From Baylisascaris procyonis (taxonomy: Eukaryota; Nematoda; Chromadorea; Rhabditida; Ascarididae), in the NCBI GenBank assembly GCA_037389465.1, contig JAZARR010000200.1, forward strand, positions 882,001-946,000: a DNA stretch of 64,000 nt. Direction: 5' to 3'. Below the pieces are notes generated by a model. It saw only the letters and a program-made list of their open reading frames with translations. It was not told the origin of the DNA and did no database searches. The first letter of the stretch is position 1. The number at the start of each line of letters is the position of its first letter. Positions 16,001 to 26,734 of this stretch are shown piece after piece. The translations under genes were made by a program, and so were the position numbers.

Positions 16001-16529
16001 CCAACTTCAATCGGGAAAATAAGGTTGAATCCGCGACCCCAAGTAAGTCTGCCTAACTTCATAACAAAAGAAATAAAATAAATGAAAATTTTATAATAAA
16101 TTGAGAATTGAAGACTCGATATTCTGATTTTTGAAGGCTCTTACCGCCGTTCGATATCAAAATTTTCCACAGAAAAATCGAGAAAAAAAGAAAACGTATT
16201 GAAATGCTATTAAATTTTTTTTTTGTTGTGATACAATTAGAAAGGCTCCATGGAGTCAATTTTTGCGGAGTCGATTTCAAAATTAACTCCGCAAAGAACT
16301 CACATCATATGCAATTGCATTTTGCATTTGTAAAAAATTAAAAATTTGTCGTGAAAAAAAAAAAGAGAAAACAATACCGAGTTGTACCATCATCGATTCT
16401 CAGTGCTTTTACCACATTCGTGCATGTTGTAAAAACTGTATGTCCATCAACACTCCACTCAACCGATCCACCAGTATAGAACGTTTCTATGCTATGCACA
16501 AGTGCCAAATCCGCCACTTCTTCGCTCAT
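7092..16529 (-). CDS. TBL3: TBL3 / UTP13, WD40 subunit of the SSU processome (UTP-B), complete, 782 aa
   Basis: Nucleolar WD40 protein of the UTP-B module that assembles on the 5' ETS of pre-rRNA. Exons: 16529-16378, 15656-15404, 14925-14750, 14281-14042, 13611-13367, 12223-12090, 11631-11489, 11197-10981, 10456-10355, 9992-9830, 9461-9287, 8977-8839, 8398-8289, 7191-7092 (TAA). Lengths sum to 2349 nt and all phases agree. The whole chain parallels human TBL3 (808 aa): the start HSIETFYTGG matches the conserved EPFYKGG; twin WD40 propellers fill residues 20-610 with blades such as GSLDKTAKLWHI and LTGHRRGVWDARF; the C-terminal Utp13 domain (about 635-775) contains WNTNSR, FIPYTNRHFERL and AAFLNYTW. 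The ATG at 16529 has an in-frame TGA just upstream and an AG acceptor 7 nt before it. Read-through past the exon 2 donor (15403-15257) is not conserved and is treated as intron; joining exon 2 to exon 3 directly restores TLKIWKLES, a normal WD strand. Confidence 0.96.
9646..9680. repeat. (GGGA)n microsatellite in a TBL3 intron
   Basis: About eight AGGG units followed by GA-rich sequence, between TBL3 exons 10 and 11. Confidence 0.9.
13178..13262. repeat. Three tandem copies of a ~30-bp unit with TTGGAATATTTCCAA
   Basis: AATTCTTGGAATATTT is repeated three times with A-rich spacers in the TBL3 intron just downstream of exon 5. The core is nearly palindromic. Confidence 0.8.
14340..14441. repeat. 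Two long G-runs in a TBL3 intron
   Basis: Runs of 10 and 12 consecutive G near 14340 and 14430, broken by a GGGGGG cluster and a GTGTGTG stretch. They are part of a wider pattern of C/G homopolymers in this AT-rich window. Confidence 0.85.
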
Positions 16530-19500
16530 TTCGTTCCTCAATCAAAAATATTTCCGCCATTATCCATAAAATGGAGGACATTTGCGCCAAAAGCAAGCAT
16601 TCAAGAGCGCAAACTTTGCGTAGCGTATATGTCTATGGCTTAAAGATCGCAGTAAAGAAAAAATTGTCTTCGCTGAAAAAAAGGCCACATGACAAAAGCG
16701 CCGCTTGACAAGTTCATCATTATACTGCGGCTCCTTCACAGATACTTCGTGAATAAAAGATTAAAAGAACAAGAAACAACTTTCAAGCAATCAACCACCT
16801 CCAAATCAATTAAAAAAATAACCCAAAAAATTTAGGTGCCATCGAAAATCCGTCAAATTGGGGCTCTCCATTGAAAATATTTTCGACAAGTGAAATAAAC
16901 GTTGCTAATAAACCAGAACATATCTTCCCATACATGGCTAAGGAATCACTTCCGACTGTAGCATGGATTGACTACATTTCTTTACAGGTAATTTTAGATT
17001 AATCACCGTTAAATTCATGGATGTTTCCGAGGATTCAGACTCCGGAGATGATCTTTTCTTTAGCATTTTTAAAAATTGCCAAATTTTTGGCTCCGGGAAT
17101 TGGCTCCTTGGAAACATCTGCTTACGAATTAGGGCAAGAACTTGACCATTTTGAAGGTGATCTATGATTTGTACATCTAAAACACAATAATACCCCTTCC
17201 GTAACACCTGAAATCAAGCAGTATTACCTATTGAGTACTAGATTGTTGTTCCTATTCGGGTCCAGGTTAAATCAGGTCGTTATCTCGAGTGCTAATGAGA
17301 TCGAACCCGAGTTTACTTCATTACTATATAAGAAAGGGTTAAACTCGATGGTGGATGCGTAAAAAGCGATAGTCTCCGACCTCAGCCCAGGTTTAAACCA
17401 TCTCTAGATGATCATGGTTTGAACCTAATCCCTATTTCAGCCAGAATCGAATATAACCAATACCTTAATCACCTAATATTTAAGGTTATAAATCTGAATA
17501 TAAATTTTTTTTACAGATTTTTCCCTACCTTTACGGGGAAATTTATATTGCTTTCTAATGTATATGGTAAAATCATATATCTACTAGTGATATAACTAAA
17601 TTTTTTCTTACAAAATAAAATTCATCGATTCATCATTAGCCTTAGAGAAATTAAAAACTATAAAAAACCTAGAAATACCGAAATACCGCCTGATATCACT
17701 ATATTACTGAGGTAGAAAATATCTATTTCGACGAGTTTGGTTCCACCTTGAGGAAAGTTTATTTACGAATAATTTTGTTCGGTTAAAATAAAACCTCGCT
17801 ACCATTATTTGGGGGCTTATACCGCCGTTTTTTTTAAGGTACTGAACCTTTTTTAGACCGTCAAAATAACCTGTCTTCCAACGTCGTCGCATTGAGGTTT
17901 TGGCAGTCGAAATAGGAAGAGAATTGGTCCAACGCCAGATGATGGAATATAAACAAACGTTTTGAGGTTTTTCCCGATCCAATACAGCACTCTGCTAAAA
18001 ACAATTTTAAAAAAAACTTGAATTGCATTTTAAAAAATGCCCATTGGCGACTCAAAGATTATAATTTATATCACCAGAATTAAAAATACTAACGCCAAAT
18101 ATAATAATTACTAACGAATAAATATCACTGAAAAAATTCAATATTTATTTTGAGTGGATAAATATTTTTTAATAAAAATTTTAAAAAAATTAGCAAATTT
18201 AATTTTTTTTAAATAAAAATTTTTAGAGAATTAGTGAAAAAAAATTTTTTAATAAAAATTTTTCCTCACTTTCGAATGATTTCAATAAAAAAAAATTCCA
18301 TTTTTTTCAATTGGATTCCGAAAAAAAATTTCGAAAAATTTTTTTTAATAATTATTATTTTTACAGAAATTTTATTGTGAGAGATTATGATTGTATTCAT
18401 TCTGAGTATTTGATTAATTTAAAGATATATAACATCAAATATTTTCTACTATGAAATGGACAGACATCTGTTCTAAATAGTGAGCATTCAAATCATTTGA
18501 ATTTCATATTCCAGGCTATTATCCATCTATCTCAGGTATTAATGATAATAATAATACTAATAGACTATTACCTGTAATAATACCTGCAACAATACCTGTA
18601 CTAACAAGTACTAATAATACCAACACTAATATTACTATTACTAACAACACCAATAACAGTACCTACCACAATAATAATACAAGTAATAACAGTAACAAAT
18701 AAAACTGCTAATGCCGTGGACAAAAGAGACGAGAAAGTGACCGATATACAGCAATATGGGAGGTCGTTGCAATTTTTGCCGTCCTGTTTAATTACAGTAG
18801 AATTAACAATTGCTGTTTAATTAATTAGTACGACTGTACGCCATATATTCGATGAATTTAGAAAGGGCTGGAGGAAGCGGGCTAGAGGAGATGGGTTAGG
18901 GGCTTGAAGGAGGAGGGTTGTAGGGTGAGGGATGAGGATGGGGGGGAGGAAGTAAAGTGAAGAAAGTGTAGTAAAAAGATTTACCTTATATTAGTTTGTA
19001 GTACTATTATAATTATATATTTAGAAAAACCGTATATTTTTTTTTTCAAGAAAGCTTAAGTGAATTCAATTCGACGTTAAATTCTAGTTGACAAAAACGG
19101 AAGCTTTATTTCGGAGTGCATATTTTTTTGCAGGTAACCAGTACAGATAACCGGATGAATTTTATAGGTAAGTGCATTTTCCCAGGAATTGACGCTTCAC
19201 GTATAGAAAAAAGTTTCATTCATTATTCGATGCGTTCAAAGTGATCACTCGGAGTCGGCAAAATCTGTGACTCTCTCCGGAGTTGCTAGCGTATATCACT
19301 TCATCTAAGGCTTCCCGACATCTACGACTCCATCCGGAGTCGTTATATTTCATGCTTTACGTGGACCTATCATATCCGTTCGATCTTGAAGGAAGTTTTA
19401 AGAAGATAGTACAAAAGAAATTAGTACGATATCCACTACAAGTGAATTCTAGATGGGGAGAAAGGCATAGAGGGTTATCTAAAATACGAGTAAGATGCGT

Positions 19501-19834
19501 CCACCTTTATTCCCCTCCCTCTCTCTCCCTTCCCATCTCTAATACCCCCCTCCCCCCTTTAATGATGTCAATAGTTAAGACCGTTATAATCCCACTTGGT
19601 TATATATATGAATAAGTGATAAGTTTTGTTTATAACAAAAAATGAATAATTATCGAAAGGTTTGTTATGTTATTCGTAAACTGAAAGTTCCCATTGGGCG
19701 GATGATCACCTTGACTCTTTTCTCGCTCATCAATGTCCATTTCGGCCATCGTCCACTCGTGTTGACCGCTCTCAACTCATTATTAAGCCTTGACCTTTGA
19801 TTGTCCTATTTGTGCTGCACTCTATTCTTAAATA
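16530..19834. other. Intergenic region between TBL3 and the cuticlin-like gene
   Basis: The two genes are divergent. The region holds dispersed motif copies (16573 and 16690), a mariner-like fragment (17704-18000 -), an A/T-only stretch (18060-18360), an Asn/Thr-rich open stretch (18536-18702), and G-rich sequence near 18870-18950. No other gene is recognised. Both promoters should be here. Confidence 0.6.
17704..18000 (-). mobile_element. Degraded mariner-like transposase C-terminus
   Basis: The minus strand encodes, after at least one frameshift, a segment resembling the end of mariner transposases. VYIPSSGVGPILFLFR recalls the family's HPPYSPDLAPSDYHLFR catalytic-region motif. In another frame, LSSRWNQTRRNRYF recalls the C-terminal LPERWQK...G.YF. 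The middle is diverged and the frames differ, so this is a dead fragment. I saw no terminal inverted repeats. The similarity is weak and judged by eye; chance resemblance is possible. Confidence 0.42.
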
Positions 19835-22800
19835 ATGGCACTGAAGGTGTTGCTCATATTTATTTGCGTCTTACCTGCTATTAAAAGTAAAGTTGTTGGT
19901 AAGTTGTTTGTATTGAATATAATTTTTGATTCAATATTTTCCTACTATGTGTTTTTTGTAATTTGAAAAACGCATCAGGTAATCAATTATGATGTAATAT
20001 TGTAACAATAAATACGGATGCTGTATTATACTTTATAATATCAATACGTTCGTTTTGTCTGATTAAGGTCGAATTTGTTTGATTCACTTGTTATGACGTC
20101 TTCGAAGCGCTTCCCTAGTTCTATACTATAGAAGTATTGGAGGAGAGGGAAGGAGGGGGGGAGGGGGTTGGGGGAGGGATTGAGAGACTAGGGGATGAGA
20201 CTGGTTTGTAATCAAGCGGAGATTTATGCAAGATCCGCTCCGGATACTTCATCGATTTGTACTCAAAACATCTGTAATGTTCATTTCACGAAGATAAGTT
20301 GGCTAGCTATGCAGGTTTTTATCCTGAATATGCAAATAAGCCTGAAATTATTTTCAGGTGGTCCACAAATTCTATGCGGTACAAATGGTGTAGTGGTTCG
20401 ATTACCAATGGATAAACCTTTTCGTGGTCATATATTTATAAGAGGACATTACGGTGACAATCAGTGCCATATGGATTATCGTAACAAAAACGAAACCGAA
20501 CCTATGATCGATATATCGTTCGATGATTGTGGAATGCGTCGAAGAAGACAGGTAAAATTTTCGGGAAACTTCTTTATCGGGTAAGAAAGCAAAAGGAGCT
20601 ACTGGGAAGGGGGAGGAAGCGGAGCTATGGATTGATGGCTTACCAGTGAAATTAAATCTTAGAATTTATTAAAATATTTCAATTCGATTCAAGTTCAAAA
20701 AATATATATATATACAAGAGAAAAAATTCAAAAAGTTAGTGAGGAAATAAATTCTATTCCAAAAGAATATTTTAAAAAAAGATTTATTGAAAAAGAACTT
20801 ATTGTATAAGTATTCATTAATGAAAATTGAAATAAATAAATTTAGTAATTAAAATTTAATAATCTGAAAAATTTGAATATACTTAAATTTTTTAAAATTT
20901 ATTTCATAAATAATTGTAAAGCTGATGGCGTTCATAAATTTTCAGACGAATCCACGTGGACTTAGTATTAGCTCGATACTTATTGTCTCATTTCATCAAA
21001 CATTTATCACATATGAGGATCGTGCCTATCAGGTTTTTCATTTTATTCAATAAAAAGTTTTAAATATGCAAATTATTCGTCGTTTTATTATGCAAATTTG
21101 CTTTTTAAAGTTTTTTTATTGAGTTATTATCATAGAGTTCATTCTCCGACGTAGACTATATTAATGGAATTTAATTTCTATAGTTTTCATAACTGCCAGA
21201 TATTCAGACAGACACTCAGACAGATAGATAGACAAATAAGTGAGTACATTCAAGCGTTACAAAAGAAATTACAGAGGTGCATAACGTGAAAAATTCCATT
21301 GATTTTTTTTCGCTTCATTATCTATAAATCTACAAAATATAACTTTGAAATGATATTTAAATTAAATCTTTTCAATTATAATTCGAAATAATCTTTCAAT
21401 TTTTATATCTTTGAGTGTTTGCAGATCGAATGTTTTTATATGGAAGAGAGTCGTGTCGTTCAATCGGAATTTAACGTTAGGTAATTTATTTATTTTAATT
21501 TCATTATTTATTTTAATTTCATTTCGATTTATGAGGCACAATAAATATAGTATAGATTAATTATATGGAAATTTTTCGAAATTATTGATTTTTTACAATT
21601 AAATCGATATAAAAATTTAAGGAATAATATGAGTATGATTTGATCCTTTGCTATTACTGGAAAAGAATACAAAAAAAATTGGTTGACTAGAAAGAACTCA
21701 TGATTGGACTAGACGAAAGGTCATAGAACTTTGATCGCAGTTTTAATTTCTTATGATCTATATTTTACTTTACTATTTACCATAATTCACACTTAAGATA
21801 TTTCATGTAATATTACTGCTATTAGGCAATTTTAATCTATTTAATTCTCATATATCACTAAAATATCTGTTTATTTTTTGCAAAAATTTCTCTTATTTTT
21901 AATAACTTTATTGATAACTTCATAGATCAAATAAAATAAATAAAATAAATTAAAATAAAATTTTATAATTTTTTTTTTTTGCTAGAAATTTAAATACAAT
22001 CCACTTTTTTGAAGTCCTTTACAAGCAACCGAAATGATTCTTCAACCGGAAATGCCTATTTGTGAATATACGGTATTAGCCGGTGGACCGGAAGGAGATA
22101 CGATTGCTTCATTAAATCTTGGTGATTTGATCTATCATCGTTGGAGTTGTAATTATCGAAAAGATGGATTTTATTGTATGCGTTTACATACGTGTACAGC
22201 TGATGATGGTCAAGGCAATCTACAACCGATTATTGATACAAATGGGTACAATTGTTTAATCCTTTTTTTTATCTATTTCAATCGCTCTTTTTAGGAATGA
22301 AATAGTTGAATTTGAAGATTATAATTTGAATTATTAAATACAATTAAGTAAATTATATTTGAAAATTAATTCAATTAAACATTTAATCTTTAAAAAAAAT
22401 TCATTTACTGATAAATGTGTTATCAATAATACTGATTAGATTTTAAAAGTGTACTATGTTTTTTTTTTTTGCTTTCTGATAATAAGTGAAAGTTTTTTTC
22501 GCTGATTGCCTTAGGGAATTTTTAAAATTCCAACTGAAATAGTAGCACTGGGGTTATATCTGTTATTAGTGCGTATGGTATCGTTGTTAATAGAGTTTAG
22601 TCATGTCGTTGAAAAATTTAGCTCTTAGAATATTTATTTTTCAGTATCAGGTGGCCGTTAGGCCAGTTTATTTTTTATTTTTTTGAAAGTTTTATAAAGA
22701 AAATATGTCATAAATCGGCCATAATTGGCCATAATGAGTCGAGAGATCTGTTTGTCAAAAAAATTAAATTTTCAGATGCAGTTTAGATGATGGGATATTT

Positions 22801-24552
22801 CCACAAATTCAATATACCGGCGATCTAACCGCTGGAGTACTCTCGAAAGCTTTCAAATTTGCCGATCATTCGAACGTCTTCTTTCAATGTCAAATAGCCT
22901 TAACACTAAAAGAAAAGCATGACAATGGAAAATGTCCGGTAAGTTTTATAAGTTTTATAGAACTTTTATTTTCTTTTGGAATTGTAAAAATTACTGTAAA
23001 TAAATTACTAAATATTTTAGAACACGTTTAAAATTTATTTTTGAATATATTTTTATATAAATTAATAAAGTGAAATTTGAATTTTTCTTCTAAGGGAGGA
23101 TAAACTCCTTATTTCTCATACCTTTCAGTTATGCTTATCTGTTAAGGTGAAAATTTAAAAGTTAGTATCTAACATCAACTTATAGAAATGATGTTTCGTT
23201 ATGGACAGCCATCTTATTTCTTCAATCTTTAGCAAATATGAAATATTTACTTATACTCGAATATATTTATTAAATATAGTAATTACTAAATATGTAAATT
23301 AATAAAGTAACCTCTCAATAGCATAAGCTAACCTCTGCTATCAATAATCAGTACTTTTTAAATATAATAAGAAAGATAGCACATAGTTATCTCTTTAATT
23401 TATATATATATACAGTCGCAAATCCCCCTTCCCCCTCCCCCCTATATTCTGGTTGATCGTTGGTGTTATGATAATTGTTGAACGCGTCGATTTAGTCATT
23501 GATTTTTAATACAGATATATCACCTTCCAAATTGCCTTTCCGATAGTTTGTTCGCTGTTATTTTATAAGTATAAGGTTAAGACAGGAATTTAATAACTGT
23601 CTATACTATTTAATTTTTTAATAATAATATTTATATTAATTTGCATATTTATATATTTCCGATTAAATATTTTTATCTAATATTAGAGAACGGAATGCAC
23701 TCAATCAAGGAAGCGTCGATCGTTGCAATTCGTCGAGCAAACGTTCGACATTGCTGCGGCACCTATTTTCGTTAATGAGTTCATCGATGTGAAATATGCA
23801 AATTCAGGTTGGAATATAATTTATTTAAAAGGCAATATTATTCAAATAAGAGAAATTGAATCAATTGTTATCTTTAATGTTCCTTCTTTTATCTATATCT
23901 AAACCACGCAGCAAAAAAAAAAAAAAATAAAAATAGTGCCTTTTTTTCTTGTTTCATTTTTTTTTTTTTAGATGTTGATTCCTCTCAATTTATTTTACTA
24001 TTTACTTATTACTTAGCGTAATAAATATTCAACGAGGACATTGCTGGCCAATGTCCTTGTAATATTAATTTGGCTCATTTATATGTGTTAGTCACCATTG
24101 CTGGCAAAAAGGTGACTAGTGGTTTTAAGTTTCGACGAATCATTGAACAATTTAGGTTGAAGTCAGGAAAACACATAGTATGCGCCAAGCATAGCTGGAT
24201 GACAATGATTTCTGCTGCTCGACGTTATAATATTACTAACCTACACTGCAGTAAATATAAAAACACAATGCTGCAGAAAAAAAAATTTAAAAAAATTTCA
24301 GTACACTGAACGTATATTTACTTTCAGATTGCCTACATTTTAATGTTATATTTTTTAAAATTAATTATTTTTTATTTATTTGCAGAGGATTCAATCGACA
24401 ATTCAAATGGTTCATGTAGAGTGATACGGAATGCGTTGGCGTGTATGATTGCGGTGAGTGTCGCGTCGATTTGTGGCTGTCTATGTTCGGTCGTTAGCTA
24501 TCTTTTCTGGAGGAGAAGTGAGCACATACATAAGACTACTATCTTTTCATGA
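19835..24552 (+). CDS. Cuticlin-like ZP-domain membrane protein, complete, 360 aa
   Basis: Apical extracellular-matrix protein of the nematode cuticlin/ZP family, expected to polymerise in cuticle or a luminal matrix after proteolytic release. Exons: 19835-19898, 20358-20551, 20946-21032, 21425-21480, 22015-22245, 22776-22938, 23687-23807, 24386-24552 (TGA); 1083 nt with consistent phases. Signal peptide 1-18 (hydrophobic core LLIFICVLPA). The ZP domain covers about 24-270 with paired cysteines and cuticlin signatures: TNPRGLSISS, DRAYQIECFYMEE, MPICEY...GGPEGD, CTADDGQGN, CSLDDG and FFQCQIALTLK. A dibasic RKRR at 273-276 is a likely furin site releasing the ZP ectodomain. It is followed by a short stalk with an NGS sequon, one transmembrane helix (about 322-347) and a 13-residue cytoplasmic tail. 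AATAAA lies at 24931. The ZP core strongly resembles C. elegans cuticlins; which paralogue it corresponds to is unresolved. Confidence 0.95.
24036..24056. other. Perfect 8-bp hairpin in the last cuticlin intron
   Basis: GGACATTG and CAATGTCC flank a 5-nt loop. The surrounding 300 bp have somewhat higher GC and an open frame, but no splice partner. The origin is unknown. Confidence 0.5.
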
Positions 24553-24930
24553 TCACACGTACGCACATACCGACATACACAAACATGCATACAAACAGAC
24601 ACATACATACACACAGACACACATACACATGCATACAGACATACATTCATACAAATATACGCATTGTTTCATATGATTGTAGTGGTATATCAAAGATATT
24701 TGAATGATAAAGGTTGTACTTGAAATATTTTCCTATGCAAATTTTACAAGCCATTATTTAAATTTTTTTTCAACGCTATTTTAATTGTTTCTCCAATGAT
24801 TTTATCTCTATTCAATTATTTTTATTTATTTAATTTGCATATTTTAACGATAATTGTTGAAAGTAATTAAATTCTAATGAATGTAATCGATTTCGTAGAT
24901 TGATATTCGATTATTGAAATTAAATTATTC

Positions 24931-24936
24931 AATAAA
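24931..24936 (+). terminator. Candidate poly(A) signal of the cuticlin-like gene
   Basis: AATAAA about 380 nt after the TGA, the first canonical hexamer I noticed downstream on the sense strand. Confidence 0.5.
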
Positions 24937-26283
24937 TTCCCCCCCCCCCAAAAAAAAAATTATGGGCCATAATTTCAGGCTATGAATATACTAAAAAAAT
25001 ATTCACATTATTTTCATTTTGCTTGGATTAAGTTTCAAATCGCTCTAAACAAAAAAAATAGTTGAAGTCATTAGAATACTCTTATTGTTTGTTTATTTTT
25101 TATTGTTAATTTATAAAACTGATTCGTTTGATGAAAGAGATTATTGTAACGTTTATTGTAAATAGTACCCCTGGGGTACTATTATCGTATCAACCTTTCT
25201 GCTGTGATTTTATTATTTGTTATAAATAGAGTTGAATTTTTAATTTTTCTGCTAGTACAAAAATTTATCTATTTAATTTATTTACTTCATTCAATAAAGC
25301 ATTCATTAAGAATAAATGTTTCTTCATGTTATTTCTACTTCCGCTTAAATGAAGTCGTAAGGTCGCATAAAAGTCAAGACTTAGGCTCCTTTCCTGTGCA
25401 TTGGGTGCTGACGAGTCAGTTCACCATTGTTGCTTAAAAGAAAGGTCAGGACCTGCTCCATCACCTTCGTCCCGAAAAGGATGTTGGGTGGAATGACCCG
25501 GTAGGACGGATGCAAGCAGTCTGGTCCGAGGAATATGACGATAAAAAAATCATTCCTTTTCATCTTTTTTCCCTCTCTCTTCCTCTCTCTCTCAGTTTTC
25601 CCCCTCTTTCATTTTCCCTCTGTACGACGTAAAATAAGTTAAGTCATAATATCGGCATATATATTAATTTCCACTCTAAAATATGAGTAATTTCTGAATA
25701 ATATAAAAGAAAAAAAAGATTCATAAACCAAATTAAATTTTGTTGAATAACGATCGCAATGGTCTGTTCTATATTCACAAAAATTCTTCTTCTAAAACTA
25801 ACCTCATTAAAATCCGCTTTCCATTAAAATTGCTCTTATATTACCTATTTTATTCAATTATTTTATTTTATTTGTTTATTTAAATTTTTATTTCTTTAAT
25901 TATATTATTTATTTATCAGCACAAAGCTTGAATTATTTAATGTTTTAAATAAAATTTTCCGCAGATTTAAAAATCGAATGAAAGTTTTAAATGTTTGATA
26001 ATATATTGAGTGTCGTCTGGTGGACACAACAATGATAAGCATCGCTATCACTAACCTTTGCTAATCATGATAAGGTAATAATTTTTTTTTTTTTTTGCAT
26101 AACAGAGACGATTCTGATTGACAGCCTAATCATAGAAGAGAAACTGATGAGTGCTTATTGGTGTTATACGTTTAGTAAGCATATTCATATTGGCGACATT
26201 CAGTCTCGTTCTTTAGTTCAATTTAAATACTCATCAGGGAGCATCTTTAAGATTTGAAACTCGATATTGTCTTCATTATTATC

Positions 26284-26358
26284 TGAGGCCTTTAGTTGCC
26301 TGAGGTCCTTAATTACCTCAGGTCCTTTATTACCTGAGGTCCTTAATTACCTGAGGTC
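26284..26358. repeat. CCTGAGGTCCTTAATTA tandem repeat
   Basis: Four to five copies of an about 18-bp unit; some carry the inverted form ACCTCAGG, so the array can also fold back on itself. Confidence 0.8.
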
Positions 26359-26734
26359 TTCAACTATCAGGCGACCGCTTGTGGAGCAAAATCAACTAGC
26401 ATCATTGAAATGAAATCGAAAGTAGGAATTAAACTACGATGAAGTATAACTTGGTTTCTTATCGTATCCTCAACTCTACACTACAAACTCCATCGTTGTA
26501 AGTGTTATAATTCGTGAATTGATAATATCGTCCAGAACAGGAACATAGAAAACCCTTCAATAAATTCATTAAAACGATCATCAAAAAAAAAAAAAAAAAT
26601 TCAATTGTTAAATTACACTATTATCCTAGGGTAATTAAAATACCCATGGGCAATCGGTAGGGAAATTTTTATATATTTTTCAATTTTATTTAGCATAATT
26701 TTTTGATATTTTTTTTCCTCAAAAAATAATAGAG

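Larger units (their letters stand above)
24553..26732. other. Cuticlin 3' UTR and intergenic spacer
   Basis: Begins with an ACATAC/CACAGACA-rich tract (24555-24665), then an AATAAA signal (24931), a C-run plus A-run (24940), an 11-bp perfect inverted repeat (25161-25183) and CCTGAGGT repeats (26284-26358). No gene is seen. Confidence 0.6.

Noticed and set aside
24070..24309. A 79-aa gene inside the last cuticlin intron
   Set aside because: No splice partners, no family; the cuticlin exons on both sides join in phase without it.
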